DNA of 39,399 bases from CAZAJS01 sp964485635 (GCA_964485635.1 CAZAJS010000003.1:1-39399), one strand, 5' to 3'. Positions 1-9,390 are shown, counted from the stretch's first letter. The notes: generated by a model from the sequence alone, not told the origin. Translations and numbers: made by a program.

Positions 1-986
1 TTAACATGATATAAAGTGTCTTTTGCAACCGTTCTTGCTTTCGCTGCACCTTGTTGTAAATAATGCTCAATTTCTTCTGGGTTGTTCATTAAAGTTTGAT
101 AATATTCACGAGCAGCGGCTAAATGCGCATTAATTTTTTCAAATAGTATTTGCTTGGCTTGTCCCCAGCCAATTCCTTGATGATATTGATTTTGTAAGTC
201 TTGGATTTCTGAATCAGTTGCAAACTGGCGATATAATTGAAAAATAGGACAGCTTGTTTCATCTTTAGGTGCTTCAGGGGGTAATGAATTTGTGACAATT
301 TTCATAATCTGTTTGCGCAATTTTTTTTCTGAATCAAACAGCAAGATAGTGTTATTATAGCTTTTTGACATTTTACGTCCATCAAGCCCTGGTATTGTTT
401 CTGCTTGTTGTTGAACTAAGGCTTCTGGTGGTGTTAATGTGTTGGTTTTGTAAATATGGTTAAAACGATTGGCAATATCTCGTGCAATTTCAACATGTTG
501 AATTTGATCTTTGCCCACTGGAACATGTGTGGCATGAAAGAGTAAGATATCAGCGGCCATTAAAACTGGATAATTGAAAAGCCCCATGGTGACACCGGCA
601 TCTAAGTCATTGTTGCCGGCTTCTTCATTGGCTTGAACAGCTGCTTTGTAGGCATGGGCTCGATTTAAAAGTCCTTTGCTTGTAACAGTATTTAAAATCC
701 AACATAGTTCAAAAATTTCTGGCACATCACTTTGACGATAAAATGCAGTTTTTTGAGGATTTAATCCTAAAGCAAGCCATGTTGCTGCTACTTCATGGGT
801 AAACTGGCGGCGTTTATCAGCAGACCATAATTTAATGAGTGAATGGTTGTCTGCAACAAATAAAAATGACGGGTTTTCTGCCTGATTTGTTCGTTCAATT
901 GCTGGACGAATAGCACCAATATAGTTTCCAAGGTGAGGTGTGCCAGATGGTGTGACTCCTGTTAGAATCGTTGTTTGATTTTCCAT
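1..986 (-). CDS. trpS: Tryptophanyl-tRNA synthetase, 3' end cut off by the window
   Basis: This class I aminoacyl-tRNA synthetase charges tRNA-Trp in the cytoplasm. The protein starts MENQTTILTGVTPSGTPHLG; the PHLGN sequence near residue 20 is the HIGH-type ATP-binding motif, and GLDGRKMSKSYNNTI carries the KMSKS loop. About 328 residues are present. The reading frame is still open at base 1, where the last readable residues are KARTVAKDTLYHV, so only a few residues are missing. The ATG at 984-986 is chosen because the family N-terminus begins right there. The gene is last in a minus-strand run (mnmG, symporter, trpS), 71 bp after the symporter stop. Family assignment is firm; co-transcription is inferred from spacing. 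Confidence 0.95.
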   Translation of the reverse strand, partial: MENQTTILTGVTPSGTPHLGNYIGAIRPAIERTNQAENPSFLFVADNHSLIKLWSADKRRQFTHEVAATWLALGLNPQKTAFYRQSDVPEIFELCWILNTVTSKGLLNRAHAYKAAVQANEEAGNNDLDAGVTMGLFNYPVLMAADILLFHATHVPVGKDQIQHVEIARDIANRFNHIYKTNTLTPPEALVQQQAETIPGLDGRKMSKSYNNTILLFDSEKKLRKQIMKIVTNSLPPEAPKDETSCPIFQLYRQFATDSEIQDLQNQYHQGIGWGQAKQILFEKINAHLAAAREYYQTLMNNPEEIEHYLQQGAAKARTVAKDTLYHV

Positions 987-1057
987 ATCATCAACTTATT
1001 TCATTCCCAATAAACATAGAAGTATCATAACATAAAAGGCTGTATTAATCAGGTGTG

Positions 1058-2527
1058 TTACTGGTAAAAACGTTTATGGAGCCCAATGCCAAGAAAAGTG
1101 GTTAATATCACAAAAACAATCATTACAACGATAAATGATCCCTTTGTTAATGTGACAGTAAAGGGGAATAGCAAAAATAAAAGCAAGGCAACAGGGACAA
1201 TAAATCGAAGGCAGAAATTAAAAAAGATTGGCAGTCCACGATGGCTATATTTTTTCAGTTTATAACTTAAATTTTGGGCATCATAAACCCAGCCAATTAG
1301 GAATACTTCAACCAAACTAACGAATAAAATAACAAAATGAATCACAAAGAAGTCTAATGCAAAAATTTGTTGATAACCGACCCATTGACCATAAAATATT
1401 AAAAGAATAAAACATAATCCTAAAACTGTTGCAACTTGGCCCATCCGAATAAATGATCGTGGAAAATATTGTTTTAAGCTTTTGACCAATGTTTCAATCA
1501 TAAAAAGTGCTGCTGTGGCAGTGAATAAAAATAGTGTGATATAAAATAAAACAGGTAAAAAGCTTGATGAGCTAGTCAAAAATAGCATTGCTTTAGGTAA
1601 AGCAATTAATGCAAAATTGTCACGATAAGCATCGGCAAGCGTTGCTAAAGGAAGGCCAGTTTTAGTAGCAACAGTTGAAAAGACGGGTAAAACAAATAAA
1701 GACATAACCATTGCAGTGAAAGCATTTCCAATCACCAGCCAAAAAATTAATCGAGGTGTATCGAAATTTTGGAGTTTTTTCCCTTGGTGAAATAAGCAAC
1801 CAAATCCAATAAGCAAAGAAAGGAGTGCAAAAATAGTAGCATGATACCACATCGCATAATGCCCAAAGTTTTCCCAGTGGATGTGAAAAAAATCAAGCCA
1901 TTGATGTGCCGGAAATTGGTAGATCCAAATTAATGCAACAACTGTGACAAAAAATATGACTAAACTAGCAAATGCTAAAATATTATGTAAACGGTAATGT
2001 GTCTGATCTTTTTTATTTGATAAGAGAAATAAAAATAAGGCGGCAAGTAGAATGCCTAATAATGTTTGCGTATAATTATAATCAAAGTGACTACTTAAAA
2101 GCATTCCATGTGTGTGCATTAAGTCAATAGCGCCTACTTTAGCCTCAATATAGCTATTGACTCCGTAATTAGTTGCCCATGACATCAATACCAAGCAAAA
2201 GCATAACATAATCAAAGCTGCGATAAATGACAAAGGACTAAGCCATTGGAATTGCCGACTTTTTGCAACATGAGCAATATGATCGGAAGGTGTTTCAATG
2301 GATTTTTTATGATGCCGTCCTAAAAAACCGATGCCTAGCTCACTCACGAGTAAAGGCATGCTAATCATAATTAAACAAATCATATAAGCGATGATAAATG
2401 TAATGCCGCCATAGTGGTAAGCAGTCGCAGGGAAATGCCATAAAAAGATCAGGCCTGTTGAAGCGCAAATAAGTTTTAAAAGTAAAATCCATGTTGATTG
2501 ATTTGTTGATGTGTTTTTATTCATCAT
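1058..2527 (-). CDS. Sodium:neurotransmitter symporter (SLC6/NSS) family transporter
   Basis: A 489-residue inner-membrane protein with about 11-12 hydrophobic segments. The first segment region has the NSS pattern: a G-L-x-x-x-W-x-F-P stretch (GLIFLWHFPATAYHYGG, near residues 25-41), followed by a segment ending PLLVSELGIGF, matching the family P-L-x-x-x-E-x-x-x-G motif. Bacterial relatives such as LeuT, MhsT and Tyt1 import amino acids with sodium. The substrate cannot be read from sequence, and the glycine-rich unwound part of TM1 is less conserved than in LeuT, so the protein is divergent. Its ATG overlaps the mnmG stop as ATGA (2524-2527), which points to translational coupling. A second ATG follows immediately, and the Shine-Dalgarno sequence is weak. 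Confidence 0.8.
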   Translation of the reverse strand: MMNKNTSTNQSTWILLLKLICASTGLIFLWHFPATAYHYGGITFIIAYMICLIMISMPLLVSELGIGFLGRHHKKSIETPSDHIAHVAKSRQFQWLSPLSFIAALIMLCFCLVLMSWATNYGVNSYIEAKVGAIDLMHTHGMLLSSHFDYNYTQTLLGILLAALFLFLLSNKKDQTHYRLHNILAFASLVIFFVTVVALIWIYQFPAHQWLDFFHIHWENFGHYAMWYHATIFALLSLLIGFGCLFHQGKKLQNFDTPRLIFWLVIGNAFTAMVMSLFVLPVFSTVATKTGLPLATLADAYRDNFALIALPKAMLFLTSSSSFLPVLFYITLFLFTATAALFMIETLVKSLKQYFPRSFIRMGQVATVLGLCFILLIFYGQWVGYQQIFALDFFVIHFVILFVSLVEVFLIGWVYDAQNLSYKLKKYSHRGLPIFFNFCLRFIVPVALLLFLLFPFTVTLTKGSFIVVMIVFVILTTFLGIGLHKRFYQ

Positions 2528-4449
2528 TTAACCCAATTGTTTGATTCTCGTTTCACATTTGTCGAAGCACTTAAAAAGCCTATTTTTTTCATGTAAATTA
2601 GTAATAATGAAATCGCCGCCGGGGTAACACCTGGAATACGTGATGCTTGACCAATTGTATTAGGGCGGTAAGACTTTAATTTTTGTTTGACTTCATTGGA
2701 CAGTCCTGAAATGGCATCAAAGTCCAAATCAGCAGGCAAATGTCGCGATTCCATTGATTGGTTTTTTTCAATGTCTTTATATTGCCGTTTAATATACCCT
2801 TCATATTGTGCCTGAATTTCAATTTGTTGTAAGATAGCCGGATCATTGGTTTGAGGAATCGTCAATGCTTGGATTTCTTGCAATTGCGCTAATGAAACTA
2901 CTTTTCTTTTTAACAAATCAAATAAGGAGGTTTCCCGTGATAAGGGTTGTGGTAAAAATGGGGCAATATACTGATAATTATGAGCGCTTGGAGCGACCCA
3001 CGTTTTCTTTAAATGCTGAACAATTGTTTCAATTTTTGCTATTTTTTCACCGAAGCTATTGATTTGTTCACGCGATAACAAGCCTAATTCGATTGCTTTT
3101 GGGCATAGGCGTGCATCTGCATTATCTTGGCGTAAAATTAAACGATGTTCTGCTCGAGATGTAAACATACGATAGGGCTCTTGTGTGCCTTGTGTGATCA
3201 AATCATCAATCAAAACGCCAATGTAAGATTCACTTCTTTTTGGGCTCCAACATGGTTTTTCAAAAGCAGTGCAAGCTGCATTAATTCCAGCGACAATCCC
3301 TTGAGCACCCGCTTCTTCATACCCAGTCGTTCCATTAATTTGGCCAGCAAAGAATAGATTTTTTACTGGCTTTGTTTCTAAGGTTCCATGTAAACAGCGG
3401 GGATCGAAAAAATCATACTCAATGGCATAGCCAGGTCGTGTAATATGGGCTTTTTCAAAACCAGGGATTGTACGAATCATGGCCACTTGTGTTTCAAAGG
3501 GAAGGCTTGTTGATAAGCCATTTGGGTAAAGCTCTTGATTATATAAGCCTTCTGGCTCTATGAAAATTTGATGACGGTCTTTATCAGCAAATCGCATGAC
3601 TTTATCTTCAATTGAAGGGCAATAACGAGGTCCAACACCTTCAATATTCCCACTATAAATAGATGAGTGTTGAATATTTTGTTTGATTAAATCATGCGTT
3701 TTTTCATTGGTATAAGCAATATAGCAATCGACCTGTTTAGGACGTAGATTGGTTGTTGTGAAAAAAGAAAAATTTGGAGTTTCTGGGATGCTGGGTTGGC
3801 TTTCTAGTTGTGAGGTATCAATACTTGTCGCATCAATACGTGGTGGAGTACCTGTTTTAAGACGATCGACTTGAAATGGTAAAGCCCGAAGTCTTTTAGC
3901 AAGCGCATTTGCTGGAGCATCCCCAGACCGTCCGCCACCATATTGTTTATCACCAATATGGATCATTCCGCCTAAAAAAGTGCCCACTGTTAGAATAACC
4001 GTTTTGGCATAAAAGGTTAGCCCCATTTGGGTAATTGCCCCACGGACCTGGTTATTGTCAATGATTAAATCATCAACGCCTTGCTGAAAAATAGATAAAT
4101 TGGGCTGGTTTTCCAATTGATAACGGATCGCGCTTTTATAAAGTGCTCGATCTGCTTGAACTCTTGTTGCTTGGACAGCAGGCCCTTTACGCGCATTAAG
4201 GGTGCGAAATTGGATACCTGATTGATCAATAGCTTGTGCCATTAGCCCGCCTAAGGCATCAATTTCTTTGACTAAGTGGCCTTTGCCAATACCACCAATT
4301 GCTGGATTACAAGACATTTGTCCAATGGTATCGATATTGTGCGTCAACAACAGTGTATTTGCACCCATGCGTGCTGCAGCCGCTGCTGCCTCAGTCCCAG
4401 CATGGCCGCCGCCAATCACTAAAACGTCATAGGGGTGATGTTGATTCAT
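2524..4449 (-). CDS. mnmG: tRNA uridine-5-carboxymethylaminomethyl modification enzyme MnmG
   Basis: MnmG (GidA) is the FAD-binding partner of MnmE and installs the cmnm5 group on the wobble uridine of several tRNAs. The 641-residue length is near the usual 620-650. The N-terminus has the FAD dinucleotide-binding motif GGGHAGTEAA, and the family signatures SCNPAIGGIGKGHLVKEIDA and, further in, GLYNQELYPNGLSTSLP and FAGQINGTTGYEEA are all intact. The start is the ATG at 4447-4449, with AAGGAT upstream; a TTG one codon earlier is in frame but less likely. A good sigma70-type promoter lies just upstream (4482-4510). The stop overlaps the start of the symporter gene by 4 bp. Confidence 0.97.
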   Translation of the reverse strand: MNQHHPYDVLVIGGGHAGTEAAAAAARMGANTLLLTHNIDTIGQMSCNPAIGGIGKGHLVKEIDALGGLMAQAIDQSGIQFRTLNARKGPAVQATRVQADRALYKSAIRYQLENQPNLSIFQQGVDDLIIDNNQVRGAITQMGLTFYAKTVILTVGTFLGGMIHIGDKQYGGGRSGDAPANALAKRLRALPFQVDRLKTGTPPRIDATSIDTSQLESQPSIPETPNFSFFTTTNLRPKQVDCYIAYTNEKTHDLIKQNIQHSSIYSGNIEGVGPRYCPSIEDKVMRFADKDRHQIFIEPEGLYNQELYPNGLSTSLPFETQVAMIRTIPGFEKAHITRPGYAIEYDFFDPRCLHGTLETKPVKNLFFAGQINGTTGYEEAGAQGIVAGINAACTAFEKPCWSPKRSESYIGVLIDDLITQGTQEPYRMFTSRAEHRLILRQDNADARLCPKAIELGLLSREQINSFGEKIAKIETIVQHLKKTWVAPSAHNYQYIAPFLPQPLSRETSLFDLLKRKVVSLAQLQEIQALTIPQTNDPAILQQIEIQAQYEGYIKRQYKDIEKNQSMESRHLPADLDFDAISGLSNEVKQKLKSYRPNTIGQASRIPGVTPAAISLLLIYMKKIGFLSASTNVKRESNNWVK

Positions 4450-4481
4450 CAAAATTTATCCTTATTCTAATTAATAACCAT

Positions 4482-4510
4482 ATTCTAGCGGGATCAAAAA
4501 AGTTGTGCAA
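4482..4510 (-). promoter_or_regulatory. Sigma70-type promoter for mnmG
   Basis: On the minus strand TTGCAC (4510-4505) and TAGAAT (4487-4482) are separated by exactly 17 bp. The predicted start is about 25-30 bp ahead of the mnmG ATG. The position between hexR-like and mnmG suggests that mnmG, the symporter and trpS can be transcribed independently of the regulator gene. Based on consensus match only. Confidence 0.6.
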
Positions 4511-4550
4511 TATCTAATCATTCTAAATTGAGACTTTGTCATATGACTTA

Positions 4551-5408
4551 TTAAATAATGCTATATGATTGCTTTAACCCTTTTAGAGCGACCTTGCTTT
4601 GTTGTAACCTCAATTGAGCTGATTCAGCATTTGCTTTAGCATAGCCATAAACCAAAAAGTCAGCTACGGTTAATTGTTTCAATCGAAAAGACATTGGAAA
4701 GAAAAGCCCTGTATCTTTTTGTTGAGGGATATTAAGCCGTGCTGTGGCATATTGATCAACGGATGATCCAGGGTGTGTGATAGAAATAACATTCACCCCA
4801 TTGCTCCTAGCAGTCTTACACATTGTTACCAATGCTTCAGATTTGCCAGAGTTAGAAATCGGAATGATCACATCATTCGCCACCAGTGATCCGACAGCCG
4901 TCATCGACATATGCATGTCTGGATGATACTCTGCTTTGTCGGTCATGCGTGACATTTTATGATAAAGATCAAACGCAGTACAATTTGAAGCACCAAAGCC
5001 ACAAATAACGACTTTTTTAGCCTTAGAAATCATAGAAACTGCTTTTTCTAATTCATCTGTTTTAATTTCTCCTTCAATATGCGATAAAGCTGAACGAGCG
5101 TATTGAGCTACTTTTACTTTCAGTTCATCTAAGGAGTCGTGTTCAGTAATGGCATCGACTTTATTAGCTTTTCCATAGGCTAAATCTTCAGCAAATCGAA
5201 CTTTAAACTCTTGAAATCCTTTAAATCCAATGGCACGACAAAACCGGACAATGGTTGGCTCACTGACTTCAGAATATTTGGCTAAAGTCGTAATGTTAAG
5301 AATGACTGCTTGATTGGGATTTTCTGCAATCCAATTAGCAACTTTTTGTTCTGATTTACGTAAAGTATAGCTCCCATCTTTTAGCTTTTCTAAAATTGTT
5401 TGTGTCAT
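4551..5408 (-). CDS. HexR/RpiR-family transcriptional regulator
   Basis: A 285-residue DNA-binding regulator. The N-terminal helix-turn-helix domain (about residues 1-78) has the RpiR signature: LRKSEQKVANWI, then SEPTIVRFCRAIGFKGFQEF. The C-terminal SIS domain (about 110-240) has VICGFGASN and ISNSGKSEALV, the sugar-phosphate binding loops. The ending RLKQLTVADFLVYGYA resembles HexR, which in other proteobacteria senses 2-keto-3-deoxy-6-phosphogluconate and controls central carbon genes. No sugar-catabolism gene is nearby, so the targets are unknown. The ATG at 5406-5408 is preferred because the family N-terminus begins there; an ATG nine codons upstream would place AAAGGAG inside the coding region. 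The gap to mnmG is about 100 bp. Confidence 0.85.
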   Translation of the reverse strand: MTQTILEKLKDGSYTLRKSEQKVANWIAENPNQAVILNITTLAKYSEVSEPTIVRFCRAIGFKGFQEFKVRFAEDLAYGKANKVDAITEHDSLDELKVKVAQYARSALSHIEGEIKTDELEKAVSMISKAKKVVICGFGASNCTAFDLYHKMSRMTDKAEYHPDMHMSMTAVGSLVANDVIIPISNSGKSEALVTMCKTARSNGVNVISITHPGSSVDQYATARLNIPQQKDTGLFFPMSFRLKQLTVADFLVYGYAKANAESAQLRLQQSKVALKGLKQSYSII

Positions 5409-5564
5409 AAAAATGATGTCTCCTTTAAAAACCATCCTACTTTGAGTAAATTGGTAATCTATTAGTAAAGTTCAGGTTTGATCCAGTAACTTGTTGATTG
5501 CATTTTGATGCCTAGTGGTGATAGGCTTACTTTTTAGTACAAATATTTTAACAGAAAACTTGCA

Positions 5565-7007
5565 ATGCAAGAACAAACATACCTTTTTTATGATGTTGAA
5601 ACAACAGGAACACATGAGGCTTTTGACCAGATTGTTCAGTTTGCGGCCATTCGAACAGATGCGCAGTTAAATGAGCTTGAGCGTCATGAATTATTTGTTC
5701 GTTTAAACCCCGATACTGTGCCAACACCTGAAGCCATGATGACGCATCAAATCCCAATTGAAAAACTACAAAAAGAAGGTCACTTTGAGTATCAGGCTTT
5801 ACAAACCATTCACCAATTAATGACACAACCGAATACTATCAATATTGGCTATAATTCAATGCGGTTTGATGATCAGTTTTTAAGGTTTGGCTTTTTTCGT
5901 AATTTATTACCCCCTTATTTGCACCAATTTCAATCAGGGTGCTTTCGAATGGATTTATATCCCATGGTTGCTTTGTATTATCAGTTTGCTCCAGCGGTAT
6001 TACAATGGCCAGAACAGCAAGGAAAGGTGAGCTTAAAATTAGAAAATTTAAATAATGAAAATCAATTATATATACAAGGCCAAGCACATGATGCATTAAC
6101 GGACGTAGCCGTTACGGTGGCATTAGCACGTCAATTAAAGCAGCATGACTCAGCAATTTGGCAGTTTTGTCATACATTATTTCATAAGACCAGTGATCAG
6201 AAAAAAGCAAGCCAATGGGGCCCATGCCTGCCTGATATGTCAAGTCAATGGCAACAAGTTATTGGTATTGATGGGATTTTTGGAGCCACTGCGGGGTTTA
6301 TGAGCTATTTCGTTAGTTTAGGGGGGCATCAATATTATCGAAATCAATGGTGTTTTTTACGACTAGATACCTTGGATTTTTATTCATATGATGATTTTGA
6401 TGCATGGAGCCAAGCAGTATGGGTGATTAAAAAACGTTGGGGGGATTTGCCCTTTATTTTGCCGGCTAAATCGCGTTTTTTTCAACAGTTTAATGCGGAA
6501 CAAAAAGAATTGGTTACAAAAAATCAACAATTTTTGGCAAGCCGCCCTGAGTGGTTATCCAAGTTGTCACAATTAGTAACAGAACAGTTACATGAATCGA
6601 TTGATCCAGCAACCGTGGATCCAGATGCGAGTTTATACCAAGAAGGCTTTTTAGATGCGGCGACGATGGGCCAGTGTTATCAATTTCACCAAGCTAAGAC
6701 AGTAGATCAGAAAATAGCTTTAATTGACCAAATGACGGGAAATGTCAAGCAGCGGGCAATTCGCATTATGGGGAGAATGGCTCCTGAACAATTACCCATG
6801 GCCTATTGGCGGGTATTTGAAGCTTATTTATATCAAATCACCACGCTAGATGAGTCAGGGTTACGTCCGATTGATTATCGAGGTAATCCGCGTCTATCCG
6901 TTGCAGAGGTTAAACAGAACATTGAAAAGTATTTAAACCAGCCTGATCTAGCAGAAACCAAACGAAAACAATTAAAATCGTTAGCATATTATTTGAATTT
7001 AATGTAA
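5565..7007 (+). CDS. sbcB: Exodeoxyribonuclease I (SbcB)
   Basis: Exonuclease I degrades single-stranded DNA 3' to 5' and acts in recombination and mismatch repair. The 480-residue length matches the usual ~475. The DnaQ-fold exonuclease domain begins with FYDVETTGTH (ExoI motif, catalytic D and E near residues 10-12), followed by GYNSMRFDDQFLRFGFFRNL and AHDALTDVAVTVALARQL, which hold the later acidic and histidine residues. The C-terminal extension has the SbcB-type end ADQ-like YRGNPRLSVAEVKQNIEKYL. The ATG sits inside a CTTGCA-A-TGCAAG inverted repeat (5559-5571), and there is no clear Shine-Dalgarno sequence. It is transcribed away from the HexR-like gene and converges on the small coiled-coil gene 21 bp downstream. 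Confidence 0.95.
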   Translation: MQEQTYLFYDVETTGTHEAFDQIVQFAAIRTDAQLNELERHELFVRLNPDTVPTPEAMMTHQIPIEKLQKEGHFEYQALQTIHQLMTQPNTINIGYNSMRFDDQFLRFGFFRNLLPPYLHQFQSGCFRMDLYPMVALYYQFAPAVLQWPEQQGKVSLKLENLNNENQLYIQGQAHDALTDVAVTVALARQLKQHDSAIWQFCHTLFHKTSDQKKASQWGPCLPDMSSQWQQVIGIDGIFGATAGFMSYFVSLGGHQYYRNQWCFLRLDTLDFYSYDDFDAWSQAVWVIKKRWGDLPFILPAKSRFFQQFNAEQKELVTKNQQFLASRPEWLSKLSQLVTEQLHESIDPATVDPDASLYQEGFLDAATMGQCYQFHQAKTVDQKIALIDQMTGNVKQRAIRIMGRMAPEQLPMAYWRVFEAYLYQITTLDESGLRPIDYRGNPRLSVAEVKQNIEKYLNQPDLAETKRKQLKSLAYYLNLM

Positions 7008-7028
7008 TTCAAATCCGTAAAAAGGTTG

Positions 7029-7451
7029 TTACATTGATTCGGTTTGGTGTTTGGCAATATGTTGATTCGCTTTTTCCAGTTGATTCCGGTAGTAGTTTAA
7101 ATCCTGCTCGGCTTCATCTTTTAAGCGATTAATTTCTTTATTTAAAAAATCAATACGACTTTCATAATCATTACGTAATTCAGATACACGCTGACTTGTT
7201 TGTTCTTGAACAATATCTGTGTACATTTTTGCTTCTTGAGCAAGTTTTTCAGCCGTCTCACGCCGTGTTTGCTCTTTGATCAGTGCTGCATGTAATTTTC
7301 GAACTTTTATTTCTAAGTCTGTTTCATTTAAAATGACATCCCATTCTTGGGACATGCTATTGAGTAAATCATTACTGGTTGCTTTAGATTGTTCAAGTAA
7401 TGCTTTTAAAATAGGGTCTTGAATCTGATTTGTATCAATCTGATTGCTCAT
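7029..7451 (-). CDS. Small coiled-coil protein of unknown function
   Basis: A 140-residue soluble protein I do not recognise. It has no signal peptide or membrane segment. From about residue 45 to 135 it is strongly charged and helical, with heptad-like spacing (for example KLHAALIKEQTRRETAEKLA and SRIDFLNKEINRLKDEAEQD), so a long coiled coil is likely. The N-terminus is rich in Asn, Gln and Ser. The start is well placed with AAAGGAAT 5 bp upstream of ATG. It lies between sbcB (convergent) and icd (divergent), with no obvious functional partner. Possible roles include a structural or scaffolding protein; none is supported directly. Confidence 0.75.
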   Translation of the reverse strand: MSNQIDTNQIQDPILKALLEQSKATSNDLLNSMSQEWDVILNETDLEIKVRKLHAALIKEQTRRETAEKLAQEAKMYTDIVQEQTSQRVSELRNDYESRIDFLNKEINRLKDEAEQDLNYYRNQLEKANQHIAKHQTESM

Positions 7452-7640
7452 AATGAATTCCTTTTAGTCATTTGAATCAAAACATTGAGTTGATTTATTT
7501 AATGAATATGATGACGTTACAATATAGATCAATAGAGTTGAATAGAATTAAGTACGCATCAATTAATGAACGCAATTATACTGAAAAAATTGCTTTAATG
7601 CAATGTGTTTTATCAGGATCAAGGGTTGGTCTGTAAAAGG

Positions 7641-7670
7641 TTTCTTTCAAAATTAAATTTATGCTAAAAT
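7641..7670 (+). promoter_or_regulatory. Candidate extended -10 promoter for icd
   Basis: TGCTAAAAT at 7662-7670 fits an extended -10 element (TGnTAnAAT). A weak -35 (TTTCTT, 7641-7646) sits 18 bp upstream. Transcription would start about 40 bp before the icd ATG. The rest of the 265-bp divergent gap 7452-7716 is AT-rich, and I see no other clear element in it. Confidence 0.45.
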
Positions 7671-7716
7671 GTCTTTGTTCGTTTTGATAAAACAGCTATT
7701 GACAAGAGGATATATT

Positions 7717-8973
7717 ATGCAATACCAAAAAATTCAAGTGCCTACAAAAGGTCAAAAAATCACAGTCGATGATCACGGTAAACTTCAGGTACCTAATAAC
7801 CCTGTAATCCCTTTTATTGAAGGGGATGGGATCGGGACAGATGTCACCCCTGCGATGAAACATGTAATTGATCATGCCGTTGAAAAAGCTTACGAAGGTG
7901 AACGTAAAATTGAATGGATGGAAGTCTATGCTGGAGAAAAAGCAGCCAATGTCTACGGAGAAAGTTCTGGCTTGCCAGCAGAAACATTGGATGCAGCTAA
8001 AGAGTATGTTGTATCGATCAAAGGTCCTTTAACAACACCTGTGGGGGGTGGTTTTCGGTCATTGAACGTGGCTTTAAGACAGAAATTAGATTTATATACA
8101 TGTTTACGTCCTGTACGTTATTTTGCTGGGACACCAAGCCCATTAAAACACCCTGAAAAAACAGATATGGTCATTTTTCGGGAAAACTCAGAAGATATTT
8201 ATGCCGGGATTGAATGGGAAGCTGGTTCAAAAGAAGCCGATGAAGTCATTGGCTTTTTAAGAAACCGAATGGATGTTGATAATATTCGGTTCCCTCATGA
8301 CTGTGGTATCGGTATTAAACCTGTTTCAAAAGAAGGCACACAACGATTAGTTCGTGCAGCGATTGAATATGCGATTGATAATGACAGGGATTCAGTTACG
8401 CTGGTTCATAAAGGCAATATTATGAAATTTACAGAAGGCGCCTTTAAAGCTTGGGGTTATGAAGTGGCACAAAAAGAGTTTGGGGCTGAATTGCTAGATG
8501 GTGGTCCATGGTGCCAATTGAAAAATCCTAAAACAGGGAAAATGATTACTGTCAAAGATGGAATTGCTGATGCCTTCTTGCAACAAATCTTGTTGCGTCC
8601 AGAAGATTATGAAGTTATTGCAACTATGAACTTAAATGGTGATTATATTTCAGATGCCTTAGCGGCTCAAGTTGGTGGAATTGGTATTGCTCCAGGTGCC
8701 AATATCGGTGATGGTGTTGCTATTTTCGAAGCAACGCATGGTACAGCTCCGAAATATGCGGGTGCGAATAAGGCAAATCCAGGATCACTAATCTTATCTG
8801 CTGAAATGATGCTACGCCATTTAGGTTGGACACAAGCTGCTGATCTTGTTATTAAAGGTATGGAAGGGGCGATTTCAGCTAAAACTGTTACTTATGATTT
8901 TGAACGTGACATGGATGGAGCAACCTTGTTGTCAACCAGTCAGTTTGGTCAAGCAATCGTTGATCATATGTAA
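7717..8973 (+). CDS. icd: NADP-dependent isocitrate dehydrogenase
   Basis: Converts isocitrate to 2-oxoglutarate, producing NADPH in the TCA cycle. The 418-residue length equals the E. coli type (416). The substrate loop RSLNVALRQ contains S115, equivalent to the serine phosphorylated by AceK in E. coli; R121 follows. FRENSEDIYAGIEW and NLNGDYISDALAAQVGGIG are intact. K346 and Y347 in HGTAPKYAG indicate NADP rather than NAD preference. The ATG at 7717 is used because AAGAGG lies 9 bp upstream and the protein then starts MQYQKIQVP; an in-frame ATG 16 codons earlier falls on the -10 element. The gene is monocistronic by spacing. Its product meets the products of PutA and glutaminase at 2-oxoglutarate/glutamate. 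Confidence 0.97.
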   Translation: MQYQKIQVPTKGQKITVDDHGKLQVPNNPVIPFIEGDGIGTDVTPAMKHVIDHAVEKAYEGERKIEWMEVYAGEKAANVYGESSGLPAETLDAAKEYVVSIKGPLTTPVGGGFRSLNVALRQKLDLYTCLRPVRYFAGTPSPLKHPEKTDMVIFRENSEDIYAGIEWEAGSKEADEVIGFLRNRMDVDNIRFPHDCGIGIKPVSKEGTQRLVRAAIEYAIDNDRDSVTLVHKGNIMKFTEGAFKAWGYEVAQKEFGAELLDGGPWCQLKNPKTGKMITVKDGIADAFLQQILLRPEDYEVIATMNLNGDYISDALAAQVGGIGIAPGANIGDGVAIFEATHGTAPKYAGANKANPGSLILSAEMMLRHLGWTQAADLVIKGMEGAISAKTVTYDFERDMDGATLLSTSQFGQAIVDHM

Positions 8974-9099
8974 GCATCGGTATCTGTCACCTCTTTGATG
9001 ATTGCTCACACACTTATTGATTAAGTTGTTGAGCTTTATTTAAAAATATTACAAAACAAACTTTCATATTCTCAACCTTAACTATATAGAGAGGCATTT

Positions 9100-9387
9100 A
9101 TGTTTCAAGCGATTCGATTCACGAATGATCCGGCTTATCGTCGTTTATTGTGGGCAACTAAAAGAGGCATGCTTGAGCTAGATTTAATGCTTGCGTATTA
9201 TGTGCAGCATCATTTTTTGCAATTAACAGCAGAAAAACAACAACAATTCATTCACTTACTACAACAAGAAGATACCCAGCTGTTTCATTGGTTATTACAG
9301 TCAGAACCGCCTGAGTCACCATTTGAGACAATTATTCAAGATATCGTACAGTGTAATCAAAAAAAAGCCAGCCAAAAGCGAGTTTAA
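9100..9387 (+). CDS. sdhE: FAD assembly factor SdhE
   Basis: SdhE (CptB/YgfY) helps attach FAD covalently to succinate dehydrogenase subunit SdhA and to fumarate reductase. The 95-residue protein has the family pattern RRLLWATKRGMLELDLML, including the R-G-x-x-E motif that contacts the flavoprotein. The remaining helices and the length (usually 80-95) also fit. AGAGG lies 7 bp before the ATG. The sdh genes are not in this window; instead putA begins 3 bp after the stop, so the two are almost certainly co-translated. PutA also uses FAD, but family knowledge says it binds noncovalently, so a direct role in PutA maturation is only a possibility. Confidence 0.9.
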   Translation: MFQAIRFTNDPAYRRLLWATKRGMLELDLMLAYYVQHHFLQLTAEKQQQFIHLLQQEDTQLFHWLLQSEPPESPFETIIQDIVQCNQKKASQKRV

Positions 9388-9390
9388 ATT

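Noticed and set aside
5436..5564. GCCTA...TAGGC hairpin in the hexR-sbcB gap as a terminator or riboswitch
   Set aside because: The 5-bp stem is too short, and no conserved riboswitch pattern is visible.
7452..7716. A small RNA gene in the gap before icd
   Set aside because: There is no promoter-terminator pair or stable fold apart from the icd promoter candidate.
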